From JBDHRG01 sp039807445 (GTDB taxonomy: Bacteria > Pseudomonadota > Gammaproteobacteria > Competibacterales > Competibacteraceae), in the NCBI GenBank assembly GCA_039807445.1, contig JBDHRG010000077.1, positions 1 through 16,691 on the forward strand: a stretch of 16,691 nucleotides of DNA. The letters run 5' to 3'. How positions within the stretch are numbered: the stretch's first letter is position 1; every line of letters starts with the position of its first letter. The notes beneath the pieces were generated by a model that was not told where the DNA came from, searched no databases, and worked only from the letters and a program-made list of their open reading frames with translations. This document shows, piece after piece, positions 5,972-12,267 of this stretch. A program made the position numbers and the translations under genes.

Positions 5972-7166
5972 AACAACCCTAAACGTACACACCCTGGGTA
6001 TTGGCGCAGCATCCCGTACTGCGCTGCTGCTGAGCGGCGGTGGCGCGCATGCGGCGTACCAGGCCGGCGTGCTGAAGGCGGTTACCGAGTGGCTCCCGGA
6101 CGGCGCCCCTTGCCCCTTCTCCATCGTCTGCGGCAGTTCGGCCGGCGCCATCAACGCGATGGTGCTGGCGAGCAAGGCCGGCCACTTCGCTGCCGCCGTC
6201 GACGCCCTGGTCGGGATCTGGCGCCACATCCGCTGTCGCGAAGTGTTCCGCACCGAACCCTGGCATGCGCTGCGCAACGGCACGCTGGCGGCTCTGTCGC
6301 TGCTGAGCGGCGGTCTCGGGCGCTGGACTCCGCGTGCGCTGCTCGACAATACCCCGCTGCGCGCCTTGCTCGAGCGCCATGTCTCCGCGGCACGGATCGC
6401 CCACTGGATCGAACGCGGCGTGCTGCACGCGGTCGGCATCACTGCGGCGGCGTACGGTTCGGGACTGTCGACCACCTTCTTCCAGGGTCGTGCCGAGTTG
6501 CGCCCCTGGACGCGCACACGGCGCATCGGCGTGCCGCGCGCGCTGACGCTCGACCACTTGCTCGCCTCGAGCGCGATCCCGCTGCTGTTTCCGGCGGTGC
6601 GGATCGGCGGTGACTGGTTCGGCGACGGCTCGATGCGCCAGACCGCACCGCTGTCGCCGGCGCTGCACCTGGGCGCCGAGCGCATCCTGGTGATCGGAGC
6701 ACGCCACCGCCCGCCGTTCGAACCTGCGGCCTGCCCCCTGCCCGCCTACCCTTCGCTCGGCCAGATCGCCGGCTACATCCTCGACACGCTGTTCATGGAT
6801 AGCCTGAGCTTCGACATCGAGCGCCTGCAACGTGTCAACGCGACGCTGGCGCGCATCCCGCTCGAGACACGCAGCGACTTGCCGCTGCACCACATCGAGC
6901 TGCTCGGGCTGTTCCCGAGCGAAGACGTGCGCGTACTGGCCGAGCGCCACAGCGACGCCTTCCCGCCGTCGGTGCGCTACCTGCTGCGCGGCATCGGCGC
7001 AACCCGCGGCCGTGCGCTGCCGCTGATCAGCTACCTGCTGTTCGAGGCGCCGTTCTGTCGCGAGCTGATCGCGCTCGGTTACCGCGACGCCTCGGCCGAG
7101 CGCTGCGCACTCGAGGCGCTGCTCGGACTCGATGTTCCACGTGGAACATTTCCTGGCAAGGAGTGA
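5934..7166 (+). CDS. Patatin-like phospholipase (acyl hydrolase)
   Basis: The 410-aa protein has the patatin fold signatures: an oxyanion-hole loop LLLSGGGAHAAYQAGVL (31-47), the nucleophile elbow GSSAG with Ser69, and the dyad motif FGDGS with Asp231 (229-233). Such enzymes are serine lipases that cleave acyl chains from phospholipids or other lipid esters using a Ser-Asp dyad. There is no signal peptide or clear membrane segment, so it is probably cytosolic or peripheral. The start is GTG 5934, with GGGGGA 7 bp upstream (5921-5926) and no later in-frame ATG or GTG before the fold begins. That start lies in a DnaA-box cluster, and the codons for VPRGT near the C-terminus contain a parS site. 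It is divergent from glnA and upstream of glyQ. The substrate is unknown. Confidence 0.9.
   Translation: MDKSLDKPSPYPQTTLNVHTLGIGAASRTALLLSGGGAHAAYQAGVLKAVTEWLPDGAPCPFSIVCGSSAGAINAMVLASKAGHFAAAVDALVGIWRHIRCREVFRTEPWHALRNGTLAALSLLSGGLGRWTPRALLDNTPLRALLERHVSAARIAHWIERGVLHAVGITAAAYGSGLSTTFFQGRAELRPWTRTRRIGVPRALTLDHLLASSAIPLLFPAVRIGGDWFGDGSMRQTAPLSPALHLGAERILVIGARHRPPFEPAACPLPAYPSLGQIAGYILDTLFMDSLSFDIERLQRVNATLARIPLETRSDLPLHHIELLGLFPSEDVRVLAERHSDAFPPSVRYLLRGIGATRGRALPLISYLLFEAPFCRELIALGYRDASAERCALEALLGLDVPRGTFPGKE
7133..7148. other. parS: parS centromere site inside the patatin coding sequence
   Basis: TGTTCCACGTGGAACA is a second perfect 16-bp parS palindrome. It lies in frame near the 3' end of the patatin gene, where it encodes the last base of an Asp codon followed by Val-Pro-Arg-Gly-Thr, ending 18 bp before the stop codon's last base. 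It is about 5.6 kb from the copy at 1504-1519 and about 8.7 kb from the dnaN stop codon. Confidence 0.9.
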
Positions 7167-7213
7167 AGGATAAGGAAGAACAAGACAGAGGGCGGCCTCC
7201 TCACTCCTCACGC

Positions 7214-7259
7214 TATACTGCTTCGTCCTTATATTTTCCGACGTCGGGGCCCCCCCGAC
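7214..7259 (+). promoter_or_regulatory. glyQ leader: candidate -10 box and GC hairpin
   Basis: The 114-bp gap between the patatin gene and glyQ contains TATACT (7214-7219), which would serve as a -10 box, though no good -35 was found at 17 bp. A hairpin follows, GTCGGGG (7243-7249) pairing with CCCCGAC (7253-7259) around three C residues. It ends 11 bp before the GGAG ribosome site (7271-7274), so it could affect translation initiation. It has no U-tract and is not a convincing terminator. Confidence 0.35.
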
Positions 7260-7280
7260 TCCCATTCCCCGGAGACGCTC

Positions 7281-8189
7281 GTGCGCGACGTATCGACTTT
7301 CCAGGGCCTGATCCTGGCCCTGCAACAGTACTGGGCCGAGCAGGGTTGCGCCCTGCTGCAGCCCTATGACATGGAGGTGGGCGCCGGCACGTTCCATACT
7401 GCGACCGTGCTGCGCGCCGTCGGCCCCGAACCCTGGGCCGCGGCCTACGTGCAGCCTTCGCGTCGACCGACCGACGGCCGCTACGGCGAGAACCCCAACC
7501 GCCTGCAGCACTACTACCAGTTCCAGGTGGTGATCAAGCCTTCACCGACCAACTTCCAGGAGCTGTACCTCGGCTCGCTGCGGCGGCTGGGCATCGACCC
7601 GCTGGTGCACGACATCCGCTTCGTCGAAGACAACTGGGAATCGCCGACGCTCGGTGCCTGGGGTCTGGGCTGGGAGGTGTGGCTGAACGGCATGGAGGTG
7701 ACGCAGTTCACCTACTTCCAGCAGGTCGGCGGGCTCGACTGCAAGCCGGTGACCGGCGAGATCACCTACGGTCTCGAGCGCATCGCGATGTACCTGCAGA
7801 ACGTCGAAAGCGTCTACGACCTGGTCTGGACCGACGGTCCCTTCGGCCGCATCAGCTACGGCGACGTGTTCCACCAGAACGAAGTCGAGCAGTCGACCTA
7901 CAACTTCGAGCACGCCGACGTCAACTGGCTGTTCCGCCAGTTCGACCACTGCGAAACCGAGAGCCAGCGCCTGGTCGATGCCGGGCTGGCGCTGCCCGCC
8001 TACGAGCAGATGCTCAAGGCTTCGCACACCTTCAACCTGCTCGATGCGCGCAAGGCGATCTCGGTGACCGAACGCCAGCGCTACATCCTGCGCGTGCGCG
8101 CGCTGGCGCGCGCCTGCGCCCAGGCCTATCACGACGCCCGCGCTGCGCTGGGTTTCCCGATGTGCAAGCAGGAGCCGGTTCATGGCTGA
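7281..8189 (+). CDS. glyQ: Glycine--tRNA ligase alpha subunit
   Basis: The 302-aa protein (E. coli 303) is the catalytic class II subunit that activates glycine for transfer to tRNA-Gly in the alpha2beta2 enzyme. Family segments are nearly unbroken: TFQGLILALQQYWAEQGC at the N-terminus, QPSRRPTDGRYGENPNRLQH, DIRFVEDNWESPTLGAWGLG, the segment LNGMEVTQFTYFQQVGGL, and the C-terminal NLLDARKAISVTERQRYI. The start is GTG 7281 with GGAG 6 bp upstream, matching the family N-terminus. It overlaps glyS by 8 bp, which points to coupled translation of the two subunits. Confidence 0.98.
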   Translation: MRDVSTFQGLILALQQYWAEQGCALLQPYDMEVGAGTFHTATVLRAVGPEPWAAAYVQPSRRPTDGRYGENPNRLQHYYQFQVVIKPSPTNFQELYLGSLRRLGIDPLVHDIRFVEDNWESPTLGAWGLGWEVWLNGMEVTQFTYFQQVGGLDCKPVTGEITYGLERIAMYLQNVESVYDLVWTDGPFGRISYGDVFHQNEVEQSTYNFEHADVNWLFRQFDHCETESQRLVDAGLALPAYEQMLKASHTFNLLDARKAISVTERQRYILRVRALARACAQAYHDARAALGFPMCKQEPVHG

Positions 8190-10260
8190 CAAGCGCGACC
8201 TTCTGATCGAGATCGGCACCGAAGAACTTCCGCCGAGGGCACTGCCCATCCTCGCCGAAGCTTTCGAAGCCGGCATCCGCGACGGCCTCGGCAAGGCCGA
8301 TCTGAGCTTCGGCGGCGTACACCGCTTCGCGGCGCCGCGACGCCTGGCGGTGCTGATCCGCGACGTGGCAGCGATGCAGCCCGAGCGCAGCCTCGAGCGC
8401 CGCGGCCCGGCGCTGGCGGCTGCCTTCGATACCGAAGGCAGACCGACCAAGGCTACCCAGGGCTTCGCGCGCTCGTGTGGCGTCGTGGTGTCGGCGCTGG
8501 GCCGGCTCGAGACCGACAAGGGTAGCTGGCTGGTCCATACCAGCACCGAGCCCGGCGCACCGACCACGAGTCTCTTGCCTGGCATCGTCGAAACCGCGCT
8601 CGCCCAGCTCCCGATCCCCAAGCGCATGCGCTGGGGCGACCGTAACGACGAGTTCGTGCGCCCGGTGCACTGGGTGGTGCTGCTGTTCGGCGAGGACGTC
8701 GTCCCGACGACGATCCTCGGCGTACCGACCGGTCGCGAAACGCGTGGCCACCGCTTCCACCACCCCGAGCCGATCGCGATCGCGCGTCCCGAAGCCTACC
8801 CCTCGGTGCTGGCCGAAACCGGCAAGGTGCTCGCCGACTTCACGCAGCGCCGCGAAGCGGTGCGTGCGCAGGCGATCCAGGCCGCCGCCGAACTGCACGG
8901 CGAAGCGGTGATCGACGCCGGGCTGCTCGACGAGGTCACCGCACTGGTGGAGTGGCCGGTGGCGCTGGTCGGCAGCTTCGAGTCGCGCTTTCTCACGGTG
9001 CCGCAGGAAGCGCTGATCACGACGATGCAGGACAACCAGAAATACTTCCCGATCGTCGACGGCCACGGCCGGCTACTGCCGTACTTCGTGTTCGTCGCCA
9101 ACCTCGAGAGCCGCGACCCGGCGCAGGTGCGCACCGGCAACGAACGCGTGATCCGGCCGCGCTTCGCCGACGCCGAGTTCTTCTGGAACCAGGACCGCAA
9201 GGTGCGCCTCGACAGCCACCGCCACGCGCTGAAGAGCGTGGTGTTCCAGCAGAAACTCGGCACGATGCACGACAAATGCGAACGCGTTGCGCAGCTGGCG
9301 CGCACCATCGCGCGCCTCGCGGGTGCCGACGCCAACCTCGCGGCGCGTGCCGCCGAGCTCGCCAAGTGCGACCTCATGACCAGCATGGTCAGCGAGTTCC
9401 CCGTGCTTCAGGGCAGCATGGGCCGCTACTACGCGAACCACGACGGCGAAGCCGCCGAAGTCGCGCAGGCGCTCGAAGAGCAGTACCGCCCGCGCTTCGC
9501 CGGCGATGCGCTCCCCGAGAGCACCACCGGTCGCATCCTGGCGCTGGCCGACCGCCTCGACACGCTGGTCGGCATCTTCGCGATCGGCCAGCCGCCTTCG
9601 GGCGCCAAGGACCCGTTCGCGCTGCGTCGAGCCGCACTCGGCGTGCTGCGCCTGATGATCGAGGGCAGGCTCGAGCTGGACCTGCACGCACTGCTCGCCG
9701 AGACGGCGACCCAGTTCGAACCGGCGCTGAAGGCGGGGGAAGCGGTCGAGCCGGTGTTCGAGTTCGTCACCGAGCGCCTGCGCGGCTACTACGCCGAACA
9801 GGGCTTCCGCGCCGACGAGTTCGACGCGGTCGCCGAGTGCCGCCCGACGCGGCCGCTCGACTTCGACCGCCGCCTGCGCGCGCTCGCCGGCTTCCGCGCG
9901 CTGCCCGAAGCCGGGAGCCTGGCCGCGGCCAACAAGCGCATCCGCAACATCTTGAAGAAGCTCGACGGCCAGGCACTGCCGTTCGCGGTACGCCCCGAAC
10001 TGCTGCGGGAGGACGCCGAGCAGGCGCTCGCTGCGAGCCTCGCCGAGCTGGCTTCGGAAGTCACGCCGCTGATGGACGCCGGCCTCTACGCCGAGGCACT
10101 GACGCGCCTCGCCGCACTGCGCGCGCCGGTCGACGCCTTCTTCGACGGCGTGCTGGTGATGGTCGACGACGCCGCGGTGCGCGACAACCGCATCGCGCTG
10201 TTGAACGAGCTCGGCAGCCTGTTCCTGCGTGTCGCCGACTTCTCGCGGCTGCAGGGCTGA
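8182..10260 (+). CDS. glyS: Glycine--tRNA ligase beta subunit
   Basis: The 692-aa protein (E. coli 689) is the tRNA-recognition subunit of the tetrameric glycyl-tRNA synthetase. It begins with the family signature LLIEIGTEELPPRALP (7-22). It contains the HD-like domain with HDKCERVAQLA (His363-Asp364) and KCDLMTSMVSEFPVLQGSMGRYYA. A C-terminal helical region resembles DALR anticodon-binding domains (about residues 580-690). The ATG at 8182 overlaps the end of glyQ. The stop is followed 33 bp later by the GmhB-like gene on the same strand, so the four plus-strand genes probably form one operon. Confidence 0.97.
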   Translation: MADKRDLLIEIGTEELPPRALPILAEAFEAGIRDGLGKADLSFGGVHRFAAPRRLAVLIRDVAAMQPERSLERRGPALAAAFDTEGRPTKATQGFARSCGVVVSALGRLETDKGSWLVHTSTEPGAPTTSLLPGIVETALAQLPIPKRMRWGDRNDEFVRPVHWVVLLFGEDVVPTTILGVPTGRETRGHRFHHPEPIAIARPEAYPSVLAETGKVLADFTQRREAVRAQAIQAAAELHGEAVIDAGLLDEVTALVEWPVALVGSFESRFLTVPQEALITTMQDNQKYFPIVDGHGRLLPYFVFVANLESRDPAQVRTGNERVIRPRFADAEFFWNQDRKVRLDSHRHALKSVVFQQKLGTMHDKCERVAQLARTIARLAGADANLAARAAELAKCDLMTSMVSEFPVLQGSMGRYYANHDGEAAEVAQALEEQYRPRFAGDALPESTTGRILALADRLDTLVGIFAIGQPPSGAKDPFALRRAALGVLRLMIEGRLELDLHALLAETATQFEPALKAGEAVEPVFEFVTERLRGYYAEQGFRADEFDAVAECRPTRPLDFDRRLRALAGFRALPEAGSLAAANKRIRNILKKLDGQALPFAVRPELLREDAEQALAASLAELASEVTPLMDAGLYAEALTRLAALRAPVDAFFDGVLVMVDDAAVRDNRIALLNELGSLFLRVADFSRLQG

Positions 10261-10293
10261 GACCGGACGCACCCCACCGCACGGAGGCGCGCG

Positions 10294-10806
10294 ATGCCCC
10301 TGTTGATCCTCGACCGCGACGGCGTGCTCAACCAGCCGGTCACGCCCTGCGTCGCCGCGCCGGCGCAGTGGCTGGCGCTGCCCGGCGCGCTCGAGGCGAT
10401 CGCCCGCGCCGGGCACGCCGGCTGGCGCGTCGTCGTCGCCTGCAACGAGCCCGCGGTCGGCCGCGGCGAGCTGTCGCTCGAGGCCTTGTTGCGCGTGCAC
10501 GCCGCGATGCTGCAGCACGTGCACGAGGCCGGCGGCAACCTCGACGCGGTGTTCTTCCACCCGGGCGCCGAGCCCGAACACGCCTGGCGCTGGCCGCATC
10601 CCGGACTGCTCGAGGCGGCGCTGAAGCGCTTCCACGTGGCGCCGGCGGACGCAGTCGCGGTCGGAGCCAGTCCGGGTTTCGTGCAGGCGGCACGTGCTGC
10701 GGGCATCCGCACGCTGCTGATCGCGCCGAACGGCCGCGGCGACGGCGAGGTACCTGCGCATCCGAGCCTCGGCGACGCGGTCGTGGGCTTGCTCGCCCCA
10801 CCCTGA
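10294..10806 (+). CDS. GmhB-like HAD-superfamily protein with degraded active site
   Basis: In Pseudomonas-type genomes this position is held by gmhB, a D-glycero-D-manno-heptose-1,7-bisphosphate 7-phosphatase for LPS core heptose. This 170-aa protein keeps the GmhB layout and HAD motif I LDRDGVLN (Asp7, Asp9). Other catalytic features are lost. Motif II TNQSG is CNEPA (50-54). The zinc-loop cysteines and the motif III Lys of CRKP are replaced by HAWRWPHP (96-103). The motif IV aspartates of VGDxxxD are Ala125 and Phe129 in VGASPGF. Classical phosphatase activity is therefore doubtful. The gene is intact with GGAGG 6 bp before ATG 10294, so it is probably expressed. It may be a pseudo-enzyme or have a changed role. 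Confidence 0.82.
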   Translation: MPLLILDRDGVLNQPVTPCVAAPAQWLALPGALEAIARAGHAGWRVVVACNEPAVGRGELSLEALLRVHAAMLQHVHEAGGNLDAVFFHPGAEPEHAWRWPHPGLLEAALKRFHVAPADAVAVGASPGFVQAARAAGIRTLLIAPNGRGDGEVPAHPSLGDAVVGLLAPP

Positions 10807-10833
10807 CCCCTCACCCACCAAGGAGTCCTCTCC

Positions 10834-11595
10834 GTGACGCGGTCGACGCCTTCGCAGGCGACCCTGCTGTTTCGCTCGCTGCTGTTCTCGGCCGGCATGG
10901 TGCTGGCGACGCTCGTGTGGTCCTCGTTGTCGCTGCTGACCTTCCCGCTGCCGCCGGCGCAGCGTTACGCCTTCATCAGCCGCTGGTCGGTGATCGTGCT
11001 GTGGTGGCTGCGCGTGACGTGCAGGATCCGTGTCGAAGTCAGCGGCCTCGAGAACATTCCGGCAAAGCCGGCAGTGATTCTCGCCAAGCATCAGTCGGCC
11101 TGGGAAACGCTGTTCCTGCAGCGCCTGTTCGTGCCGCAGGCCTGGGTGCTGAAACGCGAGCTGCTGTGGATTCCGGTGTTCGGCTGGGCACTGGCGCTGA
11201 CCCGGCCGGTGGCGATCGATCGCAAGGCCGGACGCGCGGCGATCAAGCAGGTGCTCGGCCAAGGCAAGGTGCGCCTCGACGAAGGCAACTGGGTGGTGAT
11301 CTTCCCCGAGGGTACACGCATCGCCCCGGGCGAGCGCGGCAACTACCAGATCGGCGGCGCGATGCTGGCGGCGCACGCGGGCCGTCCGATCCTGCCAATC
11401 GCGCACAACGCCGGCGAGTTGTGGCCGCGCCGTGGCTTCATCAAGCACCCTGGAACGATCCGGCTGGCGATCGGCCCGCTGATCGAAACCGAGGGCCGTA
11501 GCGCCAAGGAGCTGATCGCGCAGACCGAAACCTGGATCGAGGGGATGCAGGCAAAACTCGAGCCGGCACGGCAGACGACGAGCGGTCCGACGTAG
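10834..11595 (+). CDS. plsC: 1-acyl-sn-glycerol-3-phosphate acyltransferase-type protein (PlsC/LPLAT family)
   Basis: The 253-aa membrane-associated acyltransferase is expected to acylate lysophosphatidic acid to phosphatidic acid in the inner membrane. A hydrophobic N-terminal segment (about 11-37) is followed by a second hydrophobic stretch (49-60). The catalytic motif reads KHQSAWE (His86, Glu91), an HX4E version of the usual HX4D found in part of the proteobacterial family. The substrate motif is FPEGTR (157-162), and later GRPILPIAHNAG matches the PlsC block IV region. The start is GTG 10834 with AAGGAG 8 bp upstream. It is the last gene of the plus-strand cluster, with a hairpin terminator 43 bp after the stop. 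Confidence 0.9.
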   Translation: MTRSTPSQATLLFRSLLFSAGMVLATLVWSSLSLLTFPLPPAQRYAFISRWSVIVLWWLRVTCRIRVEVSGLENIPAKPAVILAKHQSAWETLFLQRLFVPQAWVLKRELLWIPVFGWALALTRPVAIDRKAGRAAIKQVLGQGKVRLDEGNWVVIFPEGTRIAPGERGNYQIGGAMLAAHAGRPILPIAHNAGELWPRRGFIKHPGTIRLAIGPLIETEGRSAKELIAQTETWIEGMQAKLEPARQTTSGPT

Positions 11596-11638
11596 GGCGT
11601 GCACCTGCGCGCACCGACCGGACGCCGCTGCAGCGAAA

Positions 11639-11659
11639 AAGGCCGGGAGCTCCGGCCTT
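11639..11659. terminator. Bidirectional terminator between plsC and the orphan small gene
   Basis: AAGGCCGG (11639-11646) pairs with CCGGCCTT (11652-11659) around the loop GAGCT. On the minus strand the stem runs into a T-tract (CCTTTTTC), a good terminator for the small gene ending at 11682. On the plus strand the stem is followed by CTTCTTC, a weaker stop for the plsC operon. Confidence 0.8.
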
Positions 11660-11681
11660 CTTCATGCACCGCAGCCGCACC

Positions 11682-11858
11682 TTATTGGGGCACGCTGCCG
11701 ATCCGTAGCCTTCGCGCGGCGCTGAGCCAGTCGCGCTCGAGCCGCTCGCGCTCGGCGCGCGAGGCGCCGCGGCTGCAGGCGGCGAAATAGGCCTGCATCG
11801 CGTCGATCGCCGCCCGGGTCTGCTGGTGTGCACTGCTGTTGTCGTGGTGCTCGGTCAT
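11682..11858 (-). CDS. Orphan small protein, 58 aa, function unknown
   Basis: I do not recognise this protein. The frame starting at ATG 11858 gives a hydrophilic 58-aa product with a His/Gln-rich start (MTEHHDNSSAHQQ). An amphipathic helical centre (RAAIDAMQAYFAACSRG) and an Arg/Glu-rich helix (SRAERERLERDWLSAARRL) follow. It has no signal peptide or membrane segment. Support comes from a good intrinsic terminator 22 bp after the TAA stop and the lack of another gene between plsC and gyrB. The ribosome site is weak (AGGGG about 11 bp upstream). A GTG at 11870 is an alternative start. It follows gyrB on the same strand but is separated by the gyrB terminator. Confidence 0.6.
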   Translation of the reverse strand: MTEHHDNSSAHQQTRAAIDAMQAYFAACSRGASRAERERLERDWLSAARRLRIGSVPQ

Positions 11859-12225
11859 CTCGCTTTTCACCCCTACTTTGCGTCCGGCCGGATTTCCCCC
11901 CCTGTGCCGGTCCCGCCGCATCCTTGCCGCACCGCATGGCCTTCGCGCGGCATCCCGGCACCACCACCACTGCCGCGGACACGCTCCGTCCTCTGCTGCT
12001 CCCGCAGGATCGCGCGCGTCTCTCCTCGCTGTGACTTGGTGCCGAACCTTGCATACACCCGGCAATCTTGATCCTAAGGCCCTCCCTCCCCTGCCTTCAA
12101 GCGATCCGCCGGCGCATCCCCGTGAACGAATGCAACGGCAATGCCGCGTCCCGTCTGCACCGCCCGGAATCGCTCCATCCGGAAACGATCCACCCCCTCG
12201 CCCACCGTTTCCACGGACAAACAAA
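11859..12225. other. Gene-free region between the orphan gene and gyrB
   Basis: About 370 bp hold no gene that I can support on either strand. The small gene should have its promoter here, because the gyrB terminator lies upstream of it. A TATGCA/TTGCCG pair near 12050-12066 on the minus strand has wrong spacing, so no promoter is called. No strong inverted repeat was seen apart from the terminator at the right edge. Confidence 0.5.
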
Positions 12226-12249
12226 AGCCCCGGCCTCGCGGTCGGGGCT
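12222..12249 (-). terminator. Rho-independent terminator of gyrB
   Basis: On the minus strand AGCCCCGACC (12249-12240) pairs with GGCCGGGGCT (12235-12226), with one A-C mismatch, around a GCGA tetraloop of the stable GNRA type. TTTTGTTTG follows. It lies 19 bp after the gyrB stop codon. Confidence 0.88.
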
Positions 12250-12267
12250 GGTCGTGCGGGTGACCAT

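Noticed and set aside
10624..10639. CCACGTGG core resembling parS inside the GmhB-like gene
   Set aside because: Only the central part matches. Five of the outer positions differ from the 16-bp consensus, so ParB nucleation is unlikely.
9073..11604. Minus-strand open frame of 843 codons antisense to glyS, the GmhB-like gene and plsC
   Set aside because: It overlaps three genes with clear family motifs on the other strand and shows no recognisable motif itself.
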